Source of the DNA: Pseudomonas thivervalensis
Lineage (GTDB): Bacteria; Pseudomonadota; Gammaproteobacteria; Pseudomonadales; Pseudomonadaceae
Assembly (NCBI RefSeq): GCF_001269655.1
Contig: NZ_LHVE01000002.1
Location: 372,001 to 436,000 of the forward strand
Reading direction: 5' to 3'
DNA: 64,000 nucleotides
This document shows, piece after piece, positions 7,621 through 15,785 of the stretch. The position numbers and the translations under genes are program-made. How positions within the stretch are numbered: the stretch's first letter is position 1; each line of letters starts with the position of its first letter. The notes below the pieces were generated by a model that worked only from the letters and a program-made list of their open reading frames with translations, was not told the DNA's origin and did no database searches.

Positions 7621-10155
7621 ATGAACACAACGCAACCTTTGCAATTGCTCGCACCGCTGTCCGGGGTCTTGATGCCCTTGGACAGCGTGCCGGATCCGGT
7701 CTTCTCCAGCCGAGTAGTGGGGGATGGCATTTGCATCGATCCGACCTCGCAGACCCTTTGTGCACCGCTGTCCGGTGTCATCGGCACGCTTCAGGACAGC
7801 GCCCATGCGGTGAGTGTCACCGCTGACAACGGCGTCCAGGTGCTGATGCACATTGGCTTGGACACGGTCAATCTGGCGGGCAAGGGCTTCACCTCGCGGG
7901 TGACCCTGGGGCAGCGGGTCGAGGCCGGCCAGCCGCTGATCGATTTCGATGCCGACTACATCGCCCTGCATGCGCGCAGTCTGTTGACGCTGATGCTGGT
8001 GGTCAGTGGCGAACCTTTCAGCCTGCTCGTGGACGAGGCCACTTGCATCGAGAACGGCGCGCCGTTGTTGCAGGTGCGCTCAGGTGAACAGGGGGCGGTC
8101 GATGAGGCGCAGCAGGGCTCGGTGCTGTTTTCCCGGCCGCTGATCGTGCCCAATGAAAGTGGCCTGCATGCCCGTCCTGCCGCGATGTTTGCCCAGGCGG
8201 CCAAGGGGTTCGAGGCCACTGTCCAACTGCATAAGCAGCAAGCCAGCGCCAACGCCAAATCCCTGGTCGCAATCATGGCGTTGCAGACGGCCAAGGGCGA
8301 CAGCGTGCAAATCAGCGCCGCCGGCCCCCAGGCCGGGCAGGCCATCGAGGCGTTGGAACACTTGCTGCTATCGGGATGCGGCGAAACGGTACAAGCGTCG
8401 CTGGCGCCGGAGCCGGCCATCGCCGTCGAACCGTCGCTGCCTGGCCTGCTGCGGGGTGTCTGCGCGTCGCCCGGCTCGGCGTTTGGCGAAGTGGTCCAGA
8501 TCGCCTCCCAGGTCTTGGACATCGAGGAGGCGGGCGTCGGCATCGAGGCCGAGCAGGCGACCCTCGATCAAGCGCTGGAGCAGGCGATCCAAGCCTTGAA
8601 AGCATTGCAGGACGAGGCGACGGGCAGTGTCCAGGCACAGATTTTTCGCGCCCATCAAGAGTTGCTGGAAGACCCCACCTTGCTGGAGCAGGCCCAAGCC
8701 TTGATCGCCGAGGGCAAGAGCGCCGCATTCGCGTGGAGAACCGCCACCGAGGCGAGCGCTACGCTGTTCCAACAGTTGGGCAGCGCTTTGCTGGCCGAAC
8801 GCGCAACGGACCTGGCCGATGTCGGGCAGCGGGTGCTCAAGCTGATCCTGGGCGTGCAGGACAACGCCTGGAGCCTGCCCGAACAGGCGATCCTGGTGGC
8901 CGAGCAACTGACGCCGTCCCAGACCGCCAACCTCGACACCTCACGCATCGCCGGTTTCGTCACCGTGGGCGGCGGTGCCACCAGCCATGTCGCGATCCTG
9001 GCCCGTGCGCTGGGCCTGCCCTCGTTGTGTGGCGTGGCGCAAGCCGTGCTGACCCTGGATAACGGCACCCGGGTGTTGCTGGACGCCGACAGCGGCGAAC
9101 TGCACGTGAATCCGGATCAAACCCTGATCGAGCAACGCCAGGCCGCGGGTGACCGGCAGCGCCAGCGACATCAGCGTGACCTCGAACAGTCGGCCCTGGC
9201 GGCTAGGACCCTGGATGGCCATCGCGTCGAAGTCAGTGCCAATGTCGGGTCGCTGCGGGACGTGGAGCAGGCCATGACCCTGGGAGGTGAAGGCGTGGGA
9301 CTGTTGCGCTCCGAACTGCTCTACCTGGATCGCACGCACCCACCTGGCCACGACGAGCAAGCAGCCCTGTACAGCGCCGTCGCCCGAGTACTGGGGCCTG
9401 AGCGCAATCTGGTGGTTCGCACCCTGGACGTGGGCGGCGACAAGCCGCTGGCCTATGTACCGATGGCTCATGAGGCCAATCCATTCCTCGGCATGCGCGG
9501 CATTCGCCTGTGCCTGGAGCGACCGCAGTTGTTGCGTGAACAGTTCCGGGCCATTCTCGTCTGTTCGGAGCTGGCGCGGCTGCACATCATGTTGCCCATG
9601 GTCACGCAACTGGCGGAGCTGCGCCTGGCGCGGCAGATGCTGGACGAAGAGGTCCGCCACCTGGGACTCAAGCAGGCGCCGAAGCTGGGCATCATGATCG
9701 AAGTGCCCGCGGCAGCGCTGATGGCCGACCTGTTTGCCCCAGAGGTGGATTTCTTCTCCATCGGCACCAACGACCTGACCCAATACACCCTGGCCATGGA
9801 CCGTGACCACCCGCGTCTGGCCAGCCAGGCCGACAGCCTGCATCCCTCGGTATTGCGCCTGATAGCCCGTACGGTTGAAGCCGCTCGCGTTCACGGCAAA
9901 TGGGTCGGGGTGTGTGGCGCGCTGGCATCGGAACCGCTGGCGGTGCCGTTGTTGCTGGGGTTGGGCGTGGATGAACTCTCGGTCAGTGTGCCGCTGATTC
10001 CGGCGATCAAGGCCTGCGTGCGTCAATGGAACCTGAGCGAGTGCCGCACGCTGGCTCAAGAGGCCTTGGGCCAGGACAGCGCGGAGCAGGTGCGTGACCT
10101 CCTGCGTACTCACTCATCCACAGCCAACCCGGCCACCCTAGTCATGGAGCTTTGA
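7621..10155 (+). CDS. Fused PTS phosphotransferase: EIIA(Glc-like)-HPr-EI
   Basis: An 844-residue cytoplasmic protein containing three phosphocarrier modules in one chain. Residues 1-155 are a glucose-type EIIA with His77 (MHIGLD); about 171-255 are HPr with His183 (NESGLHARPAAMF); about 277-840 are Enzyme I with His456 (GGGATSHVAIL), the PEP-binding region and the active-site cysteine in GVCGALAS. It passes phosphate from PEP through EI and HPr to EIIA and then to an EIIB domain. The gene sits behind treP, treC and the porin and supplies exactly the EIIA that TreP lacks. The domain order resembles the NagF-type protein of Pseudomonas, so it could also serve another sugar. Confidence 0.9.
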   Translation: MNTTQPLQLLAPLSGVLMPLDSVPDPVFSSRVVGDGICIDPTSQTLCAPLSGVIGTLQDSAHAVSVTADNGVQVLMHIGLDTVNLAGKGFTSRVTLGQRVEAGQPLIDFDADYIALHARSLLTLMLVVSGEPFSLLVDEATCIENGAPLLQVRSGEQGAVDEAQQGSVLFSRPLIVPNESGLHARPAAMFAQAAKGFEATVQLHKQQASANAKSLVAIMALQTAKGDSVQISAAGPQAGQAIEALEHLLLSGCGETVQASLAPEPAIAVEPSLPGLLRGVCASPGSAFGEVVQIASQVLDIEEAGVGIEAEQATLDQALEQAIQALKALQDEATGSVQAQIFRAHQELLEDPTLLEQAQALIAEGKSAAFAWRTATEASATLFQQLGSALLAERATDLADVGQRVLKLILGVQDNAWSLPEQAILVAEQLTPSQTANLDTSRIAGFVTVGGGATSHVAILARALGLPSLCGVAQAVLTLDNGTRVLLDADSGELHVNPDQTLIEQRQAAGDRQRQRHQRDLEQSALAARTLDGHRVEVSANVGSLRDVEQAMTLGGEGVGLLRSELLYLDRTHPPGHDEQAALYSAVARVLGPERNLVVRTLDVGGDKPLAYVPMAHEANPFLGMRGIRLCLERPQLLREQFRAILVCSELARLHIMLPMVTQLAELRLARQMLDEEVRHLGLKQAPKLGIMIEVPAAALMADLFAPEVDFFSIGTNDLTQYTLAMDRDHPRLASQADSLHPSVLRLIARTVEAARVHGKWVGVCGALASEPLAVPLLLGLGVDELSVSVPLIPAIKACVRQWNLSECRTLAQEALGQDSAEQVRDLLRTHSSTANPATLVMEL

Positions 10156-10157
10156 AC

Positions 10158-10445
10158 ATGTTCGACAAACTACAACAGGCCTTCTGGAAATCCCTGACCC
10201 CGGACCTGGTACCGGAAGAACCCAAGCGGCCGGCAACGTTCGATGGGCTGGCGCCGGCGATCATTGCTGCGTTGGGCGGCGCGGAAAACCTCAAGTCTCA
10301 TCAGCCCGTCGCGTTGACGCGACTGCGGGTGGAGCTGCTGGATATGGCGCGGATCGATCGGGCCGGGCTGAGCGTCGCCGGTGTGACGGGGGTGATGACG
10401 CTGGACAACGGGGTGGTGCATCTGATCACCGGCTTGCAGGGCTGA
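10158..10445 (+). CDS. Stand-alone EIIB-like PTS protein lacking the phosphorylation cysteine
   Basis: A 95-residue protein whose residues about 34-95 match the glucose-family EIIB fold (LGGAENL then VALTRLRVELLD and a final VHLITGLQG). In TreP the equivalent segment is HCVTRLRL with phospho-acceptor Cys28; here alanine occupies the cysteine position (VALTRLRV), so normal phosphotransfer is not possible. The ATG at 10158 lies 2 bases after the stop of the fused PTS gene, so the two are translated together. It may be a regulatory or docking partner of EIIA, or a decayed EIIB. Function is unknown. Confidence 0.75.
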   Translation: MFDKLQQAFWKSLTPDLVPEEPKRPATFDGLAPAIIAALGGAENLKSHQPVALTRLRVELLDMARIDRAGLSVAGVTGVMTLDNGVVHLITGLQG

Positions 10446-10589
10446 CCGCTCGATTCATTCTTTTGTCGGGAAATGATCACCACACGTTTTTTTCATCTTG
10501 GTTTCCTTACCGTTTCTCATCTGCGGGTGTATCGTATTCGCCTTTTGCGGGCCCAACGGTTCGCGCGGATTCAATAGGTGGTTGCGTTC

Positions 10590-11966
10590 ATGTCCTTTAC
10601 CCGTCGCCAAATACTCGGTGGCCTGGCCGGTCTTGTTGTCGTTGGTGTGGGGGCTGGCGGCGCGTCGCGGTACTGGCTGGGCAAGAGGGCCGACGCCGAG
10701 GCCGGTCACGACTATGAATTGATCGCCGCGCCCCTGGATGTCGAGTTGGTGGCCGGGTACAAGACCCAGGCCTGGGCGTTCGGCCCCTCGGCGCCGGGCA
10801 CCGAGCTGCGGGTGCGCCAGGGCGAATGGTTGCGGGTTCGCTTCATCAATCACCTGCCGGTCGCCACCACCATTCACTGGCACGGGATCCGTTTGCCGCT
10901 GGAGATGGACGGCGTGCCGTACGTCTCGCAACTGCCGGTGCTGCCGGGCGAGTATTTCGATTACAAATTCCGCGTGCCGGACGCTGGCAGCTATTGGTAT
11001 CACCCCCACGTCAACAGCAGCGAAGAGCTCGGGCGTGGGCTGGTGGGGCCGTTGATCATCGAAGAGCGTGAGCCCACCGGTTTCAAATACGAGCAGACCC
11101 TGAGCCTCAAGAGCTGGCATGTGGATGAGCAGGGTGAGTTCGTCGCGTTCAGCATTCCTCGCGAGGCGGCGCGTGGCGGTACGGCCGGGCGACTGGCGAC
11201 CATCAACGGTGTGCCACAGGCGGTGATTGACCTGCCGGCCGGACAGATCACCCGGGTGCGCTTGCTCAACCTCGACAACACCCTGACTTATCGCATCAAC
11301 ATCCCCGGCGTTGAAGCGCAGATCTATGCACTGGACGGCAACCCCATCGAGCCGCGCCCGTTGGGCAAGGAATACTGGCTTGGCCCGGGCATGCGCATTT
11401 GCCTGGCGATCAAGGCGCCGCCGGCCGGTGAAGAGTTGTCGTTGCGCAATGGCCCGGTGCGCCTGGGGACCTTGCGTTCGGTGCCCAACACTGACGCACC
11501 GACCCAGTGGCCACCGGCACTGCCAGCCAACCCGGTGTCCGAGCCGGACCTGGCCAATGCCGAGAAACTCAACTTCAATTTCGAATGGGTCGGCTCGGTG
11601 TCGGTCAATGTCGACAACGGCAAGCCGCCGAGCCTGTGGCAGATCAACGGCAAGGCCTGGGACATCACTGACAAGACCTGCGCCGACCGGCCGATCGCCA
11701 CGCTGAAGAAAGGCCAGAGCTACATTTTCGAATTGAAGAACATGACCCAGTACCAGCATCCGATCCATTTGCACGGCATGAGCTTCAAGGTGATCGCGTC
11801 GAACCGGCACAAGGTCGTGCCGTATTTCACCGACACTTATTTGCTGGGCAAGAACGAGCGGGCGCAGGTGGCGCTGGTGGCGGATAATCCTGGCGTGTGG
11901 ATGTTCCACTGCCATGTGATCGACCATATGGAAACCGGCCTGATGGCCGCCATCGAGGTGGCGTGA
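10590..11966 (+). CDS. Multicopper oxidase family protein, Tat-exported
   Basis: A 458-residue periplasmic oxidase. The N-terminus has a twin-arginine signal (TRRQILGGLAGLVVVGVGAG). Copper-ligand motifs are all present: HWHGIRLP near residue 98, WYHPHVNSS near 138, HPIHLHGMSF near 391 and HCHVIDHMETGLM near the C-terminus, which hold the type 1 and trinuclear copper sites. It likely oxidises cuprous ions or phenolic substrates. The start is the ATG at 10590. The stop overlaps the tadA start by one base, so the genes are cotranscribed; I recall the same neighbourhood in P. aeruginosa. Confidence 0.88.
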   Translation: MSFTRRQILGGLAGLVVVGVGAGGASRYWLGKRADAEAGHDYELIAAPLDVELVAGYKTQAWAFGPSAPGTELRVRQGEWLRVRFINHLPVATTIHWHGIRLPLEMDGVPYVSQLPVLPGEYFDYKFRVPDAGSYWYHPHVNSSEELGRGLVGPLIIEEREPTGFKYEQTLSLKSWHVDEQGEFVAFSIPREAARGGTAGRLATINGVPQAVIDLPAGQITRVRLLNLDNTLTYRINIPGVEAQIYALDGNPIEPRPLGKEYWLGPGMRICLAIKAPPAGEELSLRNGPVRLGTLRSVPNTDAPTQWPPALPANPVSEPDLANAEKLNFNFEWVGSVSVNVDNGKPPSLWQINGKAWDITDKTCADRPIATLKKGQSYIFELKNMTQYQHPIHLHGMSFKVIASNRHKVVPYFTDTYLLGKNERAQVALVADNPGVWMFHCHVIDHMETGLMAAIEVA

Positions 11967-12463
11967 TGCGCCAGATTCGCCCCGCCAGGATCATCGACCG
12001 CAGCCGTGACCAGGATTTCATGCGCGAAGCCCTGGCCCTCGCCGCCCAAGGCGCCGCCCTGGGCGAAGTGCCGGTGGGCGCGGTGCTGGTGCAAGACGGG
12101 GAGATCATCGGGCGCGGCTTCAACTGCCCGATCAGCGGCCACGACCCCAGCGCCCACGCGGAAATGGTCGCCATCCGCGCCGCCGCCCAGGCCGTGAGCA
12201 ACTATCGCCTGCCCGGCAGCACGCTGTATGTGACGCTGGAACCGTGCAGCATGTGCGCCGGCCTCATCGTCCACTCGCGCATCGCCCGGGTCGTCTACGG
12301 CGCCCTGGAGCCCAAGGCCGGCATCGTGCAGAGCCAGGGGCAGTTTTTCAGCCAGGGTTTCCTGAACCATCGGGTGCTGTTCGAGGGTGGGGTGCTGGCG
12401 GAGGAATGCAGCACCGTGTTGAGTGAGTTCTTCAAGGCCCGAAGAGCCAAATCGCAAGGTTGA
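11966..12463 (+). CDS. tadA: tRNA-specific adenosine deaminase
   Basis: A 165-residue zinc deaminase that converts adenosine to inosine at the wobble position (A34) of tRNA-Arg(ACG). The zinc site is visible: HAEM with His64 and catalytic Glu66, and PCSMC with Cys94 and Cys97. The C-terminal YGALEPKAG region is typical of TadA. The frame is open from 11897, but ATG 11966 is chosen because it overlaps the oxidase stop codon by one base and gives the normal family length. Confidence 0.95.
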   Translation: MRQIRPARIIDRSRDQDFMREALALAAQGAALGEVPVGAVLVQDGEIIGRGFNCPISGHDPSAHAEMVAIRAAAQAVSNYRLPGSTLYVTLEPCSMCAGLIVHSRIARVVYGALEPKAGIVQSQGQFFSQGFLNHRVLFEGGVLAEECSTVLSEFFKARRAKSQG

Positions 12464-12475
12464 ACACATACCCTT

Positions 12476-12638
12476 GTGGCGAGGGAGCTTGCTCCCGCTG
12501 GGCTGCGCCTGTAGGAGCTGTCGAGCGAAGCGAGGCTGCGATCTTTCCCCAGGCACTTGAGTCTCAAGCCAAAGATCAAAAGATCGCAGGCTTCGCCAGC
12601 TCCTACAGAGCCGAGCGGGAGCAAGCGCCCTCGCCACA
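12476..12638. repeat. Nested REPIN: family B inside family A
   Basis: The outer arms are family A (GTGGCGAGGGAGCTTGCTCC at 12476; reverse-complement arm ending CTCGCCACA). Between them lies a complete family B unit at about 12510-12608, starting TGTAGGAGCTGTCGAGCGAA and ending CCAGCTCCTACAG. The family B unit has its own inverted arms and the internal AAAGATCAAAAGATCGCAG segment. The same nesting occurs at 19992, 46523 and 60193. Confidence 0.85.
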
Positions 12639-12693
12639 ATGATTGGCAGCCCTTAAGTGAGCAGGTTGCTCTCCCACAGAGGGCTTGGGCTGT

Positions 12694-13650
12694 TTATTTG
12701 CGCGCCACGATCACCGCCCGCATCGGCGCCGGCAGTCCTTCGACTGTCTTGCTGTGATCGGCGGGGTCGAGGAAGTCGCTCAGGGACTGATATTTCATCC
12801 ACTCGGTGCTGCGCTGTTCTTCCACGGTCGTCAGGCTCACGTCCACGCAACGCACGTCGCTGAACCCGGCGCGGCGCAGCCAGCGTTCCAGGGCCGGGAC
12901 CGACGGCAGGAACCACACATTGCGCATCTGCGCGTAGCGGTCCTCGGGCACCAGCACCTGGTGTTCGTCGCCTTCGATCACCAGGGTTTCCAGCACCAGT
13001 TCGCCGCCCTTGACCAAACAATCCTTCAAGGCGAGCAAGTGTTCGATCGGCGAGCGACGGTGGTAGAAGACGCCCATGGAAAACACTGTGTCGAAGCCTT
13101 CCAGCTCTGGTGGCAGGGCCTCGAAGGGGAATGGCAAATGCCAGGCGTTGGGCTGCGACAGGTAGCGCTGTACCGCCTGGAACTGGCAGAAGAACAGCCA
13201 ATTGGGGTCGACGCCGATCACCGTGTCCGCCCCGGCACCGAGCATGCGCCACATGTAGTAGCCGTTGCCGCAGCCCACGTCGAGGATGCGCTTGCCCTTG
13301 AGATCCAGGTGCGGGGCCACCCGCGACCACTTCCAGTCCGAGCGCCATTCGGTGTCCACGTGCACGCCAAACAGGTCGAAAGGCCCTTTTCGCCAGGGCG
13401 ACAGGCCCATCAACGCGGTACGCATTTGCGCCCGGGTTTCGTCGGAACAATCGGCGTCGAGCGTCAGCCCGTTCAGCAGGTCAATCGTGGTGGGCTGCAA
13501 AACCGGCAGCGCATCGAGCGCGCTTTGCCAGCGCTCCAGGTCGCCGTGGCCCTTTTCCATCTTGCTATCGAGTTGCGTCTGCAGCGTCGCGGCCCAATTG
13601 GCCAGGGGCGTGCCGGCCAGATGGCGGGCGAGGGGGGACAGATCGATCAT
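12694..13650 (-). CDS. cmoB: tRNA U34 carboxymethyltransferase
   Basis: A 318-residue Rossmann-fold transferase that uses carboxy-SAM, made by CmoA, to convert 5-hydroxyuridine to 5-carboxymethoxyuridine at tRNA wobble position 34. The SAM-type motif [11 protein letters not shown], the following [10 protein letters not shown] and GVFYHRRSP are characteristic of CmoB. Length is as expected (about 320). It overlaps the upstream cmoA stop by 4 bases (ATGA), so the genes are translationally coupled. Confidence 0.95.
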   Translation of the reverse strand: MIDLSPLARHLAGTPLANWAATLQTQLDSKMEKGHGDLERWQSALDALPVLQPTTIDLLNGLTLDADCSDETRAQMRTALMGLSPWRKGPFDLFGVHVDTEWRSDWKWSRVAPHLDLKGKRILDVGCGNGYYMWRMLGAGADTVIGVDPNWLFFCQFQAVQRYLSQPNAWHLPFPFEALPPELEGFDTVFSMGVFYHRRSPIEHLLALKDCLVKGGELVLETLVIEGDEHQVLVPEDRYAQMRNVWFLPSVPALERWLRRAGFSDVRCVDVSLTTVEEQRSTEWMKYQSLSDFLDPADHSKTVEGLPAPMRAVIVARK

Positions 13651-14390
13651 GGCAGGGCAATCAACGAGGCGAAGTTAAGACACTGGAACCACGGCACGAC
13701 TTTCGAGAACCCGGCCGCCAACAGGCGCTCGCGGTGTTCTTCGAGGCTGTCGGGCTTCATGACGTTTTCGATGGCGCTGCGTTTCTGGGCAATTTCCAAC
13801 TCGCTGTAGCCGTTGGCGCGCTTGAACGCCACGTGCAGGTCGGTCAGCAGGGCGTGTTCCTCGGCATCGTTGAAGCGTAACTTCTCCGACAGGATCAGGG
13901 CGCCGCCCGGCAGCAGGGACTGGCGAATGCGACTCAACAGTGCGGTGCGCTGGTCCGGCGCGATGAATTGCAGGGTGAAATTCAGTGCCACCACCGAGGC
14001 TGGCTGAAACGCCAGGGCGAGGATGTCGCCTTCGATCACTTCCACCGGCAGCAACTCCTGGAACATCGAGTCCTGGCCGTTGAGGTATTCACGGCAGCGC
14101 TCGACCATGGCCGCCGAGTTATCCACCGCGATCACCCGGCAACCGTCGGTGCGCACATGCCGGCGCAGGGCCTGGGTCACGGCGCCCAGGGATGAGCCCA
14201 GGTCGTAGAGCACGCTATTGGGCTGGGCGAATTGCGCGGCGAGCACGCCGAGGTTTTCGACGATGGTCGGGTAACCCGGCACCGAACGCTTGATCATGTC
14301 CGGAAACACCCGCACCACGTCCTCGTTGAAGGCGAAGTCCGGCACTTGGGCCAGGGGTTGGGCGAATAGGCGATCAGGGTCTTTGCTCAC
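13647..14390 (-). CDS. cmoA: Carboxy-S-adenosyl-L-methionine synthase
   Basis: A 247-residue SAM-dependent enzyme that makes carboxy-SAM from SAM and prephenate for CmoB. Motif [11 protein letters not shown] binds [13 protein letters not shown] and LSEKLRFND are typical CmoA segments. The start at 14390 is upstream of the conserved [20 protein letters not shown] opening. It is the first gene of the cmoA-cmoB pair, which overlaps by 4 bases. Confidence 0.95.
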   Translation of the reverse strand: MSKDPDRLFAQPLAQVPDFAFNEDVVRVFPDMIKRSVPGYPTIVENLGVLAAQFAQPNSVLYDLGSSLGAVTQALRRHVRTDGCRVIAVDNSAAMVERCREYLNGQDSMFQELLPVEVIEGDILALAFQPASVVALNFTLQFIAPDQRTALLSRIRQSLLPGGALILSEKLRFNDAEEHALLTDLHVAFKRANGYSELEIAQKRSAIENVMKPDSLEEHRERLLAAGFSKVVPWFQCLNFASLIALP

Positions 14391-14442
14391 GGCGGTTCCA
14401 GCGGCATGGGTGGTGAAAAGGCCGGCATTTTAACCAAAAAAC

Positions 14443-14533
14443 CTGTGGGAGCGAGCTTGCTCGCGATAGCGGTCCGTCAGTTGATGCAGATGCTGACTGA
14501 CGCACCGCTATCGCGAGCAAGCTCGCTCCCACA
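14443..14533. repeat. REPIN, family C, arms pointing outward
   Basis: CTGTGGGAGCGAGCTTGCTC with GCGATAGCGG on the left and CCGCTATCGCGAGCAAGCTC ending CCCACA on the right enclose a short loop. The arms carry GTGGGAG at the outer ends. It fills the gap between cmoA and the YhhN gene. Confidence 0.85.
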
Positions 14534-14545
14534 TTTAATCTCTGT

Positions 14546-15181
14546 TTAGCGCTGCTTTTGCGGGAACGCCGACGCTGTAATGCCCCATTGGCCCAGCCAG
14601 TAACTGATGATGATCAGGTAGGGCGCGGCATGGAAAGGCTGCACGAACCGGTTGATGCCGATCAGGCTGTCGGAAAACACAAACGCCAGCGCCCCGGCGG
14701 CGGCCAGCCAGGCCGAACGCTTGGGCACGTCGGTGCCCAGCCGCGCCAACGCCCGCCAGAGCATGGCGCTGATGGCCAGGCCATAAATCACCACCGGCAC
14801 CAGCAATGGTCCTAGACCGTTCGAGACCAGAATCCCCAGCAGCACCGCGCCGATGCCCAAGGCCAGGGCCAATGGGAGCTGCGCCGGGCGGCGGCAGTCG
14901 CTGAGGTAGGCTTTCAGGTAGGCCAGGTGTGCCAGCAGAAACGCGCCAAGGCCGAACACGAACAGGTCCCCCGGCCAGGCCAGCAATACATCGCCCACCA
15001 AGGAAAAAATCAGCCCGAGGCTGATCCAGCGCCGATAGTCGCTGGGCGGCGCATCGTGCAGCCAGCCGAGCAGGGCCAGCACTGGCATGGGCTTGACCAG
15101 CAGGCACAGCAGCGTGGCGTGCATGGCCAGGCCGTACAGGTAGGTGGCCGCACCCATCAGTGCGAGGATCAGCCAACCCAC
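14546..15181 (-). CDS. Lysoplasmalogenase-like YhhN-family membrane protein
   Basis: A 211-residue integral membrane protein with about eight hydrophobic segments and the YhhN motifs SLGLIFSLVGDVLLAWPG (about residues 53-70), FLLAHLAYL and ALAFVFSDSLIGINRF. Members hydrolyse the vinyl-ether bond of lysoplasmalogens in animals; the bacterial role is little known. It starts 2 bases after the stop of the chagasin-like lipoprotein gene and is almost certainly cotranscribed with it. Family assignment is firm; the reaction is inferred. Confidence 0.85.
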   Translation of the reverse strand: MGWLILALMGAATYLYGLAMHATLLCLLVKPMPVLALLGWLHDAPPSDYRRWISLGLIFSLVGDVLLAWPGDLFVFGLGAFLLAHLAYLKAYLSDCRRPAQLPLALALGIGAVLLGILVSNGLGPLLVPVVIYGLAISAMLWRALARLGTDVPKRSAWLAAAGALAFVFSDSLIGINRFVQPFHAAPYLIIISYWLGQWGITASAFPQKQR

Positions 15182-15183
15182 GG

Positions 15184-15576
15184 TCAGTTCACCGCGATGG
15201 CGCAGTCGAAGGTTTCCACCGGCGGCACTTCCGGTGCCCAGGGCTGTTGATACGTCAGGCGCAAGCGCCCGGTGCCGGCGTTGAACGCCTGGAAGCGCCA
15301 GGTCGAGACACCGGCTGCGCCAACGATGCCGGCGTCTTCCGGGTTGCGATAGACCTCCGGCCCCAAGCCTTTCAACACACCGCCGGCCGAGTCCTGGATC
15401 GCCCAGCGATAACCGGTGCTGGGGTTGCTGGGCAAGCTCAGGATCAGGTTCTGTCCGTTATTGAGCCTGACCGGACACTGGCTCAGTTTTTCCACGGTCA
15501 CGTTGTTGCTGGTTTGCGTGGCGCAGGCGCCCAGCAGGGCGAGGCTGAGGGGGACGAGCAGGCGAGTGAGGGACAT
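15184..15576 (-). CDS. Chagasin-family (I42) cysteine-protease inhibitor lipoprotein
   Basis: A 130-residue exported protein. Residues 1-17 are a lipoprotein signal ending in the lipobox LGAC (Cys18 would be lipidated). The mature part has the I42 loops: NPSTGYRW is the hallmark loop that enters the active site of papain-like proteases, followed by GAAGVSTWRFQA and a basic strand. It would act in the periplasm or outer membrane. The order Lon-type gene, inhibitor, YhhN recalls the P. aeruginosa icp-asrA region (PA0778-PA0779), from memory. The target protease is unknown. Confidence 0.85.
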   Translation of the reverse strand: MSLTRLLVPLSLALLGACATQTSNNVTVEKLSQCPVRLNNGQNLILSLPSNPSTGYRWAIQDSAGGVLKGLGPEVYRNPEDAGIVGAAGVSTWRFQAFNAGTGRLRLTYQQPWAPEVPPVETFDCAIAVN

Positions 15577-15663
15577 AAGGGCTCCGGCATTTACGACGAA
15601 CGGCGAGCATAACCGAAGATGCTACTGGGTGTGTCAGGCGGGCATGTGTTGTTTGTGAGGGCC

Positions 15664-15758
15664 TCATCGCGAGCAGGCTCGCTCCCACAGGGATGTGGTG
15701 TGGATCACAAATGTTGTGAACAACACAAATCCTCTGTGGGAGCGAGCCTGCTCGCGAT
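15664..15758. repeat. REPIN, family C, arms pointing inward
   Basis: TCATCGCGAGCAGGCTCGCT then CCCACAG on the left, and CTGTGGGAGCGAGCCTGCTC then GCGAT on the right. Compared with 14443 the arms are turned inside out, with CCCACAG facing the loop. The loop GTGTGGATCACAAATGTTGT is strikingly like that of the element at 39063. Confidence 0.85.
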
Positions 15759-15785
15759 GGCGGCAGCACAGGCGCTACAGGACTA

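Noticed and set aside
12460..12757. Short frames reading through REPINs, with repeated [10 protein letters not shown] or [12 protein letters not shown] peptides
   Set aside because: The same peptides appear at every REPIN copy on both strands; they are translated repeats, not genes.
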